This document shows, in pieces, positions 30,016 to 42,453 of a DNA stretch of 64,000 bases. This DNA comes from Girardinichthys multiradiatus (taxonomy: Eukaryota > Chordata > Actinopteri > Cyprinodontiformes > Goodeidae). The notes beneath the pieces were generated by a model. That model had not been told where the DNA came from, made no database searches, and worked only from the letters and a program-made list of their open reading frames with translations. The stretch spans positions 41,541,975 to 41,605,974 of the forward strand of contig NC_061804.1 in the NCBI RefSeq assembly GCF_021462225.1, written 5' to 3'. Position 1 is the first letter of the stretch. Each line of letters begins with the position of its first letter. The position numbers were made by a program, and so were the translations under genes.

Positions 30016-31957
30016 CATACAAGGCTTTAACCCCCTTTCCTAGACTAAATGCCATTTTAATCCAAGACTCATTGAAATTTCTTTCTCAGAGAAGGATTCA
30101 ATGCTTTTAGTCTTAGTCCTAGTCTGGAGTCAAACAATATCATTTCTTAAAGCAAGCGTAGAATAATCTAGTTAACAAAGAGGACTGAAATTAAACTTGG
30201 CCAGAGGAAGGTGTACTGAAAACCTATTAGATAAAGTTCCCACATAGTGTTGCTCAGGCCACCTTCAATGTACCGGTTATGGTTATGGAAAATTATGGAA
30301 ACTTCCCTGGAGTAATTAGCTGAATGAATGGATGTCACATTCCCTCTTTAAAAGATGGTGAGTTGTACAGGAATCATTTTTAATAAACATAGAAGCTATG
30401 TTTACTCCCACATGCAGTTCTCCTATATGGTTGCACAGTGTAAAGGTTTAATTCATGGACTCCAGGATTTTCCATAACTCCAATGTGTGTGCTCAGTTTA
30501 AAGCCTGACTGCACTTGGGGATTCTGCTTGGTGGTAGTGGCTATGCATTATAACCTCTTATTCATGCTTCACCTCGAGTTGTTCTTTTAGGTATAGGACA
30601 TGTATTATCTGTGTGGTATGAGAAAGCACGCACACCTTAAAGTGATTTGTAAAACCAGGCCAACATAAACAAAAGAAATCAATCTGAAGTTTTCGGAAGA
30701 TCCAGTTGGTTATTTTTGTGTTGGAGTTAAACTCATTCAAACCTGGAGTCCATTCAGATTTGGTCTCTGCGGTTAAATTATGCAATTTGTTTTCACCTAT
30801 TAAACTTTTAAATAATTACAATTAAACATGTCTCTCTCCATCTTTTTCCTTTTTACGATCTGCGATTACATCACAGGTCAGACTCCAGTTCCACACAAAC
30901 ACTGTTGAGACCTATATGGAAAAACTCCCCTCCAGGTTTTCCGAGCATCTCTTGGAAATGTTAATGCACCTTGTTAATTTGATCCATTTTGTTCTTCATT
31001 ACTTTAGTCTTAGACTCTAGTCTGTAAGTAAATCTAAAATTAACACCACAGAAAGACATTGGATTAGTTTGGGTTATTTTACACCGGATTATTTTAACCC
31101 AGACTTTATTGAAGGCCCAAATGTGAAACTCGCCGATAGAACAAGTATACACTGAACAGTGCAAAGTGTAGTGAAAAACAATAAAGGAGTGTAAACTAGG
31201 GCTGCATGATATTTGTAAAACATGTTATAATATTGGTGAATGCTGTGTTATCGTCATTATTTCCATCTCAGCGCCAAGGTTTCACTGAATAAATTGCTTG
31301 TTAGTTTCTTAAGGACTTAACCATTTTACTCCCACTATACTTTCTGAATAAGGTTATGTCATAAAACATAAAACATTTGGCAGTAAATATATTACAGGTA
31401 TAGAGAGTTTGACTGCACGGTACTCAAATAATTACCTAACATTTATTGCAGTCCAAGCTATTTTTTTCATATTGTGTACGGTGATACTGCAATAATGCTA
31501 AATTTGTGATATATAGTTCATTGGCCTACACTTTAAAGTGGTCAGAAGTTTAATTAGTTTTTCTTTTAAAATGAAAAAAAAAGACTGGGTTTGGAACTTT
31601 AGTAAAACCCTTCCAAGCACTTACTTACAGTTAAATGGGCAAAGACAAAGCTGGTAACCTTGTCCAGTAGTAATGTTAACTTCCCTGGGTTCAGAAGCTC
31701 CTGGAACGGATCATCATAGAGTGAAAATGCAGATTGTGGGCAAGTTACTATTTGAGATCTTAAAGAAAACTGACATTGTGTAAAACCTAAATTGCTTGAT
31801 GAATTGGTATCCTTACTGCCATGATGCATTTTAGGTGAAGCCATGGCAATGTAGTAAAAGTGTAACCATTACAACTGTTTCGCAAAGGTTTTGAGAACCT
31901 AAATTTAGGATTGGATGTCGGTTAACCAATGAAATTGTTGAGACAAAGCATCCCATA
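30016..31957. other. Non-coding interval
   Basis: No frame with a domain. The words GGGCTGCATGATAT (about 31199) recall a dispersed vertebrate repeat but its other end was not found. Otherwise unremarkable AT-rich sequence. Confidence 0.5.
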
Positions 31958-33420
31958 CAGTGCCTTGCAAAGGTATACATAGCCCTCGAACCATTGCACA
32001 TTTTGCGACGTTACAACAACAAACCTCAGTTTGCTTTATTGAGAGTTTATGTCTGCTTTTTAAATGTTTTAGAAATAAAATATATGAAAAGTGTTGCATG
32101 CAATAATATGGACTTCCTATTTACCCCCATACCCCTAAGTAAAATCTGGAGGGCATTAGACAACAAACAGTATAATGAAGACCAAGGAGCACAGCAGACA
32201 GGTAGATGTCATTTAGATGTTAGAAGTTTTATAGCAGGGTTAGTTTCTAAAACAACATCCTAAGCTTTGACAGGCAGGCTAAACTGATGGAGAAGCAGCC
32301 AAGAGCCCTATGGCAACTCTAGAGGAGGTGCAGAGAGTCACAGCGGATGTAAAAGAAGGTGCTCTGGTTTAAAGAACTGCACATTACCCTGAACACACCA
32401 TCCTCTTGGTGAAACATAGTGGTGGTGCCATCATGCTGTGGGAATACTTTTCTTTAGCAGGGACAGGGACGTTGGTCAGAGTTGATGGAAAAATGGATGG
32501 AGGTAAATACAAGACAAGTTACGACTCCTTGAATCAGAGTCCTTGTAAAATTGAAAACGTTTTATTTTTGTCTCTGCATAACATGTGGGGGAAACAAGCA
32601 AAACAAAACAGGCCCTCAGGGACATTTATTCTAAATGAAACCAAAGAAAGAAAAAAAACCTAATATCCTTCTCTAAGGATATTACATTGATGGCACCAAC
32701 CTACCTACCTGGTGCATCTAACAGAAAGAAACCTACGTGTGACAAATGTACAGGGTAACCCAAACTTACCTAGTCCTCCCACAACCTTTAAACAACACAA
32801 AATGCTCCAGAGCAGCAACCCAGGTGTGCCAAACTGTCATCAGCCATCAAAATTCTCCATCAAATCACAGCTCAAAATTCCAATTTGGCACGAGCCTGCA
32901 TTCTGAACCTGAGGAGAAACAAAAAAGGGAAGGGGGAAAACACAAACAGTCTGCCAGACACAATCCTGGAAGAACATCTGTTACAGGCTTCAGAGGATAT
33001 CAGACTGGGTCAGAGGTACACCTTCCAGAAGGACAACGACCCTAAACATACAGCCAGTTACAATGGAATGGTTTAAATCAAACCAAATTTATGTGTTAGA
33101 ATGGTCTGATCAACGGCTTCACATTAACCCAGATGAGAATCTTTGGCAAGACTTGAAAACTGATCTTTACTGTCAGAGTCTGAGCTTTTTTGCTTAGTAG
33201 TTTTGGGCAAACATTTCAGTCTGCAGGAATGCAAAGAAGATAGAAAAATACCACAAAACACCAGCAGCAGAAAATGGTTCTTCAAAGTAATGAAGTCTCA
33301 TTCCTTCCACTTCACAATTGTGCATAAGCTTTTGTTATAATCATAAAAGATCTCAATAAAAGTGTGATTGTAAAGTGACACAATGTGAAAAAGTTAAAGG
33401 AGTGAGGATACATTTGCTGG
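31958..33420 (+). mobile_element. Tc1/mariner relic with internal insertion
   Basis: The left end CAGTGCCTTGCAAAGGTA is preceded by TA (31956-31957); the right end decays near 33420. Transposase pieces are visible: VKHSGGAIMLWEYFSLAGTG at 32406 onward and GQRYTFQKDNDPKHTA near 32990-33060, corresponding to the middle of the DDE domain with its second Asp. The segment 32515-32957 separates these pieces and is not transposase, so it is an insertion. Stops and frameshifts throughout. Confidence 0.8.
32515..32957. repeat. Insertion of ~440 bp inside the Tc1 relic
   Basis: Interrupts the transposase where KYK... should run into the ILEE... block. It contains AGGGACATTTATTC and CTTCTCTAAGGATATTACATTG. 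I do not recognise it and no clear terminal repeats or target duplication were found. Confidence 0.45.
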
Positions 33421-36137
33421 ATAGTGACTGGATAGTGTATGTGTGGTTGATTTGAGTAAAACATTTTTTTGTCCATGTAACAGTGTTGCTAGATTTGTTG
33501 TATTCTAACCATCGCTGAGATCTACTCTAGGAGGATTCTTCCTGATCATCATTTGGCCTGAAACAACTGGATCTCCGTTAAATCAGAGCGGCTCTTTACG
33601 TTTCACTGGAAGTCGCTGCATCTGACAGCTGCAGCTCGACAGAAGTTTCAGCAGGATACCGTGTGTCATGGATCATTCGTTTTCATATCAAATATTTGCT
33701 AGGAGTGAAACATCTCTGTTACAATTTCTAGCAATTTTGCAACCAATAAATGAATCAACACAGAACATGTTTTAATATGATAGCACCACACACTGACTAA
33801 TTAACTACATCTTAATGAGGAGAGAGAGCAAATTGGGTTTTCATTTATTTTGACAAAATCCTATTCTCTGGTAATTGGATTATATAAGCAGTGATTAGAG
33901 CGCACTTGTAATGGATTGTCCACAGTCTCCTTTTTTTGGACTTTGACATCTTAGGAAATTGCTCTGGTTCCTAAATGCCTTCATTAATAAAACTGTTACA
34001 TCTTCATTGAAACTGAGCATCCATTCCTGACCAAATTTGAGGTCTTTGGAGTTTCTGTTTTGTCTATCCCTGTTATCAGTGTTAAATCACTCAGACATGT
34101 TGATCACAGAGACACATCAAACAACTCATTCAAGGAGAAAGATTCAATGCTGTGTAAAAGCATTTGCCTTCAAATTAGGTTTCTGCCAGCCGGCCAGCGT
34201 TCAATTTATTGTTGTCCTTTATCAGGGAAAAAGTCCAAAAAGCTCAGCTTATGAGAATGGGATGAGAAGGTAAATACTGGATACATTTGTGTGTTAATGA
34301 ATTTAATGAGGTTTTGAGAGCTAAGTGTGTCTCTCTTCCTCCTGCTTAGTGCTGCCTCTAAAGTTGTTGCTGCATCGCCCTAGGAACTTTGCAAGTGCTG
34401 AATATATCCAGTAGGTGGAGCCAGAAAGCATTTGAATGTAAATGAACGTAAATGTAGTTCCTTTACCTTAATGTAACCACTTATAGCCACATCCCTGAGA
34501 ACACCTGCTTTTAGCATTTAAATATTTTTTAAATAAAACATATTTTTTATCTGGAGACAGGAGACACAATTACCAATTTAAAAGATATAAACTAGTTTAA
34601 CCTTTTTTCTATTTGTTGACAAATAAGATAATCTTCCACAAAATGTAGCATGATTAGTAACCACTTAATCTTGAGCCATGGTATCACTTACATTTTAGTG
34701 ATCCACTTTTAAGTGCATCTCATTAAACCCCATCTCCAATAAAACTAACAAAAATAATTCCACCCTTATTTATCAGTCTGCTCTCATAGATTTTCCATAA
34801 ATTCTTAATGCGTATATCTAGATAAGCATTCTGCCTTTAAATTCATTAACAGTAAAGCCTCTTGTGCCTTGTCTAAGAACAGTTCTGTCTTCATCATACA
34901 TTCATCAGCATTGGTCGGTGCTGTGGTGGTTGCCTCCTCTTCTTTCTGCACTGTTAAAACACCTTAAAATTACCACAGAAACAGAAACATGGCTTTCAAA
35001 CATCTTGTGTCTGCAGCTGAAATTCTCTCACAGTGAAAGGAAAGAAAGAAGTGTTGATGATAAGATGATTGTTACAGTTTAGATTTTCTTTCTTCACCTC
35101 AAATGAACCTTTCCATCTTACTTTTGTGTTTGCTAACAGAACATTTAATGTCAGTATGTATCTATTGCATTGCAGTCTGTTACGTTGATTATTGCTAAAC
35201 AATGCACACATCTAAACTGTGACACATCTAGAATATTTGTGCTTGAATTCATACAGAGTTCAACATGACGTTAAAGACATGATAATAGCTGACATGGAGG
35301 GAATGATATGTTTCCCTCAGATCCCACTCCAGCTAAAATTACTCCATCCATGAAATAAAGGTATCCATGGTTACTTCAGGAGCCATGTTAAAGGATGCCT
35401 CAGTGTATCTCTATTCTCCAGCACTTTCCACCTCTTTTCTCATTCATCACTTGAAAGAAATCGCAGAGCCACCTCAAGGTTTCCGACAGCTACAATTTGG
35501 CTTTCGCAAATGAGATCTGCAGAGAATAATCTCAGCGATATTGATGAAGATAGACTGACCATTAGAGAGCTCTGAATTATGAATGCAAAGGACATTACAT
35601 CTGCAGTTACCTGGCTCACTGTACGACAGTGAAATGCAGAGCTTGTGTGGTTCACTGCTACATAGGGCTGCTGGGGGAAATATTGTATAGGAGCATCGCC
35701 AAAGCGACATATTTGCAGTCTCCAGAACAACCTGTTACCTTGACAACGCAATTTTATCATTCAAGCCCACTGCTACCTTCTCTCACAGCAGGAATTAAAT
35801 GTGCCTTAGACGTATACTGCTGCAGGGTTTACTCCTCATTTCAAGGGAGGACAGAGAAGTCCAATGGGTTGAGATGTGTGCAAATTCTTGAAATAAGATT
35901 ACAACCCATTGTTGTCAGAATTCTATAATTATTTTCTGTCCTTTAAAATGTTTGCATAGTGTTTTTTTTGTGGGATGTGATTCATAAAAACATTGGATCA
36001 GATATGATTTAGTCATATCCTAAAAGGTAAGCTGATATTTCATTAAACTCCTAGAACATCATCTGCAGCGAGAACATTTTTAAAAGAGGGATAAACTACT
36101 GAAAGATGGGTTCATCCATTTAAACTTACAATATATG
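33421..36137. other. Non-coding interval
   Basis: No supported gene. Short frames near 34037, 34864, 35440 and 35629 have no domain and no splice context. Part (about 35270-35900) is less AT-rich than its surroundings, which may be worth a conservation check. Confidence 0.5.
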
Positions 36138-36757
36138 CAGTGTTTTGCAAATGTATTAATTCAATGTTTTATTTTTGCCCCATTTCAAATACAAAAGAAG
36201 CAAATGATTGTGAAGTGGTGAAGAACAAAAATGGTGCATGGTTTTCTGAAATGTTCACAAATTGTTTTTGAAAATTGTGGTGTGCATATGTACTCAGCTC
36301 TTTTGATACCCCTGAATAAAATCCAGAACAACCAACTGCCTTCACAATTCAACTAGCTAGTAATAAAGTCCAGCTGTTTGTTGTATTTGTTCAAATCATG
36401 GGATAATGCTGTTTAAACCTATAACCTATCTGGTATGTCTCTTTGTCTTCTAATGTTCTCTAACAAACCTTTGCTTGGAAAAAAAGTTGTCTCTAGATGT
36501 AAAAAACTGGTAGAGATAAACCCCAGAAGACTGTAATAACAGCAGGCGGATCTAAAAGGTATGACTCTGGGGGTCTAAAAACAAATGCACAGATTTTAAT
36601 TGGCAAAATAAAAATCTACCCACTTCCAGTATAATTATGCACTACTTTGTGTTGGTCTGTCACATTAAATCTTTATTTAAAAAACCTTGAGGTTAGGATT
36701 ATAAAATTAGATAATGTTGAAAGGTTCAAGGGGTACTGATACTTTTGCAAAGCACTG
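36138..36757 (+). mobile_element. Tc1-like deletion derivative (about 620 bp)
   Basis: The ends CAGTGTTTTGCAAATGTATT (left) and, reversed, CAGTGCTTTGCAAAAGTATC (right, followed by TA at 36758-36759) form inverted repeats of the same family type as the relic at 31958. The interior keeps only 3' transposase remnants (GGTAGAGATAAACCCCAGAAG). Internally deleted, MITE-like. Confidence 0.75.
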
Positions 36758-38289
36758 TAATTCACCAAATAGCAGTAGCCTCAGGTTTGCTTATTGTTAT
36801 TGATTTACCCATAGTTGTATGAAAATGCCAGATTAATTAGGCATTCTGAAAGCTGTTATGCAAGCAACCGGACATGTAAAGATTTCCTGTGGTAATTCCA
36901 TGTGCTTCTGTGTCTATGCTACAGAAATGTACAGGCGAATAGAAAGAAACTAAAATGCTGTACTATGTTTTTATTTGCTATCTTTGCTTTAAGTCAGAAT
37001 TCAGAACCCTCCACTTGCTTTAAACAATATAATCTTTGCAAAAGCATAAACACCAAGGCTATCATCTCAGCAAAGCTCCAGCTTTTTATAAATGTGTGAT
37101 GTACTCCTCATTGCTTGTGCACTCGAGCTCAGAAGATTAGGAACACATTCGATAATGAACAAGGTCAAACAGCGTGGGAGGAAGAGCTGGGTGCATGATG
37201 GCTCATGGCTGCCAATATGTAAGAGTCGTGTAGCCAAACTTGAACTGTACCAACTAACCCACACTGAGAACGTGCCCTGTTAGATTTAAAACCAAGCTCT
37301 CTACAAATAAGCACACTTGTGGTTGAAACAAACATGTTTGGTTGCCAGAGGAAGGACTGAATTTCACTTAGTAGGAAATATTTTAGCAAATCAGGCTCTT
37401 TAAGAGTCAGTATATAGAACAGACACATTTCTATTGGTTATAGTATAGACTAATTTAGGTTGTGAAACTGTATATATGTAAATCTATGTAGTGACTAAAA
37501 CAGTTGAACAACAAGTTAAGGTTCTGCTTCCTTGTGTGAAATCATGAAAACACAGGGAATTTGTGGAACTCCTTAAGTCTGGTTCATCTGTGGGAACATG
37601 TTTGAGATGCCTGAATGTGGCATGTTTATCTGCTGAAGCAATTAGGCATATGTGCAAGCCCCAGAATGTCCTAGAGATGAACAAAAAGCAAGAGAGCTTG
37701 TTCAGATATTAGCAGAAGTTGTTAAGGCAGTGTTTTTATCTACAGTGTAATGAGAACCGGACATGGGCTGAAAGGTCACTCAGAGTGGAAGAAGTCATTT
37801 CTCCATAAGCAACATAAGCATAAGCAACATAAAAAGCCAGATTATAGTTTGCTAATGTACACAGAGACAAAGACCTTAACCTTCGAGGACATGTTCAGAT
37901 ATATTCTTCCTCAGAAACCTTTTTAACCAACTTTAATGACAACCTGAACCTGGCTGCATTGTTTTATAACTAGGATCAATTAGGACTGTGTGTATTGACT
38001 TTAAATCTGTCTGGATGTTTGGGCTGAATATTTTTTTATTTCCTGGAAGGTGCCACAAAACAGCATTTGTTGTTTTGGGGTTTTTTTAGATTTTTCTTGC
38101 TGCATTACTAGCCTTTATCTTTTCCACTATAAATGTTTTCTGAAAGTCGGCAGAGAAGAAATGGGGTGGAGAGACAACGAAGACATGCGCCACATGTTGC
38201 CTTGGGCCGGGACTCAAACCCCTGACAGCCATAATGACCATAATTACATTTGGATGAAAAAGGAGGAAGATTGCAAGCCAGAGAACACC
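36758..38289. other. Non-coding interval
   Basis: Nothing recognisable; chance frames only. Confidence 0.5.
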
Positions 38290-38600
38290 ATCCCAGCTGT
38301 GGAGTAAGGGGTTGGTAGCATCATGATGTGTGGGTAAATTGCTGCAGGAGCGACTGGTGCACTTCACAAATAGACTGCATTATAAGAAAATAATATTATG
38401 TGAAAATATTTAACCAACATCTCAAGACCTCAAGCAGGAAGTTAATGCTTGGGCACAAATGGGTCTTCCAGATGGACAAATCTGACTCAGTTACAACAGT
38501 TCTGTCAGGCGGAATGGGCCAAAATTTCCACCAATCATTGCCTGAAACTTATAGAAGGAACCCAAAACATTTGACCCAAGTCTTACTGGATGGATGGACA
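38290..38600 (+). pseudogene. Tc1-like transposase fragment
   Basis: Broken frames give GSIMM-like sequence at 38320 (GTAGCATCATGATGTGTGGG) and, at 38400-38490, HLKTSSRKLMLGHKWVFQMD, the block that carries the second catalytic Asp of Tc1 transposases. No inverted repeats were found at either side. Fragment of a Tc1 subfamily different from that at 6959. Confidence 0.65.
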
Positions 38601-41507
38601 GACGGATGGATGGATTCATGAATGTGCTTCCTACACATATGGACAACATCATCCAATATTCAGATGTAAATGAAGTGACCCGTTGATCCATGATGGAAGC
38701 AGAAGAAAATCAGGAGGCCTGGTGATGTGTTCTGGAAGCAACAAGCTTTCTTCCTTTAGTGCTGTTAAAATTAAGGAGGGGATTCAGGACAGGTATAGCT
38801 GTAGGTCACAATGCCTCACCTTAACCCTCAGAGAGCTGAAGCAGAGATGACCGGCAGTTTACAAAGAGAGTGAGAAAACATCCTAAATAAATTCTACAGC
38901 TGCATCATGGAGAGCATCCTGACCATCTGAATTACTGTGTAAGGCAGCACCACCAGAGCCTTCAAGCATCTGCAGAAGGATCAGGCTTTCAAAGATAATT
39001 TTTGAAGAACAAGGTGTTTACGTGGAACACTGAATAAACATAGCAGTGTGGACAAAAGTGTTTTGCTCTGAGTGTTGGCTCAATGTATATTTTGAGTGAC
39101 ATTTATCTGGGCTCACTGAAAGACTAAGAAACAAAGGAAAAGCTTGAGTGTTACTACAGTAGAGAGAGAGTTGGCCACCAAGTAACACAACCAGACCATA
39201 ACCCAGACCAGCAGGTATGTAAATGTTTTTATTTGGCCTGTGTAACAAGGCACGTAGAGCATTAGAGGTGGCATCAGGAGTGGAGCAACAGTGTTGCGTG
39301 ACTCTGGACACAGAGAATGCATCGTAGAGGCTCAGTGGTCATTATGAGCAACTGCCAAGCATGTAAAGTGAATTTTGCAACACAGTGCTGGATAACAACA
39401 TCTTTGGGGATGTCCTCGATGCTGGTTCCAGAATTTAGTCAAGGTGACATTTCTGTATGTCAGGTAATTGCGCAATTGAACCCACCCTCATACATGACTA
39501 ACCTATTACACTCCATCTTTGTCTAGTGATCTTCAGTCACTGCTCTGACTGACTGTCAGATGCTCCAGTAACTGTCTGCAACACTACATCACTGATTATA
39601 ATGGCACTCATACCCTCTGGTGCCCATTCTAAACATGCCTGCTATTTACAAATCAAGTCAGATGTAGCATCCAAATAGCTGAACTTCATGTGTACACAGT
39701 CATGTTCATATCATCACTAAAGGGTTTATGTCAGGATGTGTTTATAGTGGGTTCCTTAAGGAAAGCTTGTACAACCCATCTGAATATCTTTCCAGCATTG
39801 TTGGTGTTCACTGATCATCATACAAACACTGATTTAATTGGTACAAAATTGAATCAGAGTCAGATTTATTGTACCAGTATTAACTTGCAATTAATTATAG
39901 GATAATACCCAAACTGTTGCATTGGGGAGTTTCTCTAATTACAGTTGTAGAGATTACTTAAGAAATAACTCATTTAGTTTGATTAAACAATAAAGGTTTA
40001 TTGGTTTGCAAAACACATTTCTACCTGGATAACTGCTGTAATAGACAATTCTACATAAACAGAGTGTTATTACACTGCAGGGTGTCGATTGAGAGTTTGA
40101 AGGTTTTCTGCCATGTTTGCATTTTGTCTGTGAGGATGGTATCAATCTTTTTTTTCCTGTTTTCATCTTTTCATTTCTACCTGGGACTTCCAGTACTGTG
40201 AAAACATATCTGTCTCTAAAATTTGTTAAAATGCTTACCTTATTAAATCATGTTGATTCCAGGAAGAGTTTGTATTGGTCCAATTAGAAAAATGTAGGAA
40301 CAAATAATGTGTGGCAGTTTGATGAGTACAACTGCACATGCTACAACCAAGTACCCAACAGTCAGAGTGGCCTGGGTACCCGTGCTTACTTTTAGCCACC
40401 ACTAAAAGTATTAACTATCATAAACGGAGGAGTGGGAAAAAAGGGTGTCTTGTTGTGAAGTCATCTAACGCTTACTGTTACCTGTTTACTCTACTTACCT
40501 GGAGAGGACAGGAGGCAGGACACACAGTTAAAAAGCAAGGCGAGCAGGCTGCCCAATATTTCAAGTTGTAATCTATTTGAAAACCTGAATGATATGCTGG
40601 ACAAAAGCTAAATGAAACTTACAGGAAGTTTCTTATATCACCTGTCCTGGCTGAAAATGTGTTAAATGCTTACCTTATTAAATCATATGTTGGATGTGAG
40701 ATAAACTATTTGGAAATGCTTCAAACTAATTTATTTATAAAACTTATTATTTATAAATATCTTACTGAATTATTTACATTTCTTAGAGTGCATCCATTAA
40801 AAGCGTCAGTTAGTGACACCTGGCAGCAATATCTGACTTAAAGGCATGGGAGATAGTAGCAGTCCACAAAATCCAAAATCCAGAGACCGAACTGTGGGGA
40901 ACGTGCAAGGTATAATAAGGGACTGGGCCTCATTTAGGGAATAAAAGTGGGATTATCTCCCACAGGTAAAATAGAAAATGTATTGTTCTTTGGCTGACAA
41001 GAGAGGGGAAGAAGCAAACATCGGTGCTTGCCTGAATTAAACCGCTTGCAACGTGTTTAGATAGGCTCTAATAAAGAGCAACAAGATAATTAGGTACTGA
41101 ATGAAGTCGCAATTAAATCAAAGCTTGCCCTGAAAAACAAACTCCATCAAATAAAATCAGTGACAAAAATGAAGCACCAAGTCAAGTCCCCAAATGAAAG
41201 AGATCTGAAATTAGTCCTCATAGTCCTCATTCACATTAGGGATGGTGATGTGAATGACTTGATGTCCAAGGAGCTGGCACATGTAGAACAAGCTCTGATG
41301 GACTGATTGCATAACAGGCAACTGCTGGAGCCTCTGGCAGTTTAACATGGATTGCCTTGTGAGTTTGTATGAAGCAAGTAGCATGGTGCTGTTTGTCATG
41401 TGCCTGTAATGCTGGAACTAGTTGATATGCCCACCTAGACTGACAGGCCTGGGAAAGTAGAAAGAAGAACCCCATTGCTTAAAGAAAATCACAAGTCCTG
41501 CTTTTCA
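38601..41507. other. Non-coding interval with one spaced direct repeat
   Basis: No supported gene. A 23-25 bp word, AATGCTTACCTTATTAAATC and neighbours, occurs at about 40229 and again at about 40664. A GGAT-rich microsatellite patch is at 38588-38615. Confidence 0.5.
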
Positions 41508-42453
41508 GAAAGGTGACACAGCAAACATGTGAAAGAAGGTATTGAGACCAAAACTGAAGTTTTTGGCCTACATGCAAAATACTCCATGTGACAGAAAGCT
41601 AACCATAGACATGAGCCTAGACACACCATCCCCATGATAATAATAATAATAATCATCTTTATTTGTCATTGCAATTGTACATTCCAACGAACTTGTCCTC
41701 TGCATTTAACCCATCCCTTAAGGAGCAATGGGCTGCCATTGTGCGGTGCCTGGGGAGCATTCAGGGGCTAAGTCCCTTGCTCAGGGACACAGTGGCAGGC
41801 TGTGTGATTCTAACCAGGATACATGTGGCCTCTCCGAGACGCAAATGCGCTGCTCTCTAACCATTAGGCCGCCACTCCCCGGTACATGGTAGTGGCAGCA
41901 TCATGCTGTGGGGAAACGGGGAAAGGAAAGCTGATCACAGTTGATAGGAGGATGAATTGAGTTATTTATAGGTGAAGCTACAAAAGACTTGGGCAGAGGT
42001 TCAACTTTCAACAGGAAAAAGATCTTAAACATGCAGTCAGAGCTACAATAGAAAGGTTTAGAGTTAAGCATATTTCACGTGTTAGAATAGTCTAGTCAAA
42101 GTCCAGACCTAAATTCATTTGAAAATCTGATGCAAGACTTGGACATTGCTGGTAACAGACCCTCCCCATCCTATCTGACTGAGCCTGAGCTAGTTTGCAA
42201 ATAATGGAGAGCACACCAAAAGACGTGCAGCTGTAACTGCAGAAAAGCTGGTTTTGTTCATGGATGATGATGCACGGGCAAGCTACAATTTTCAGATTGT
42301 TGTAGGTAGAACATTTTGAAAGTGATGCATGTTGTTCACAGTTATGCACTTCTTTGTGTTACATAGAATCCCAATAACAAGCATCAAACTTTTTGGCTGT
42401 AACATTACATAAACTGTGAATTACTTGTGAATACTTTTTGCAAGGTACTACTG
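41508..42453 (+). mobile_element. Tc1-like relic, 5' truncated, with SINE-like insertion
   Basis: From about 41900 on it follows a Tc1 transposase gene by nucleotide similarity (GTGGCAGCATCATGCTGTGG; AAAGTCCAGACCTAAATTC; GCAAGACTTGGACATTGCTG) and ends with TACTTTTTGCAAGGTACTACTG, the inverted end, followed by TA (42454-42455). The left end was not found. All frames are broken. An unrelated 244-bp repeat sits inside (41637-41880). Confidence 0.75.
41637..41880 (+). repeat. SINE-like or short teleost repeat inserted in the Tc1 relic
   Basis: Begins with (ATA)n, then CATCTTTATTTGTCATTGCA, GGGCTGCCATTGTGCGGTGC, CTTGCTCAGGGACACAG and ends TTAGGCCGCCACTCC. I recognise this as a dispersed teleost repeat; class uncertain. 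Transposase-like sequence resumes directly at 41881. A frame across it (41663-41860) is not a gene. Confidence 0.6.

Noticed and set aside
35270..35930. Possible conserved non-coding element
   Set aside because: Only a composition impression. Without a cross-species alignment I cannot support it as a feature.
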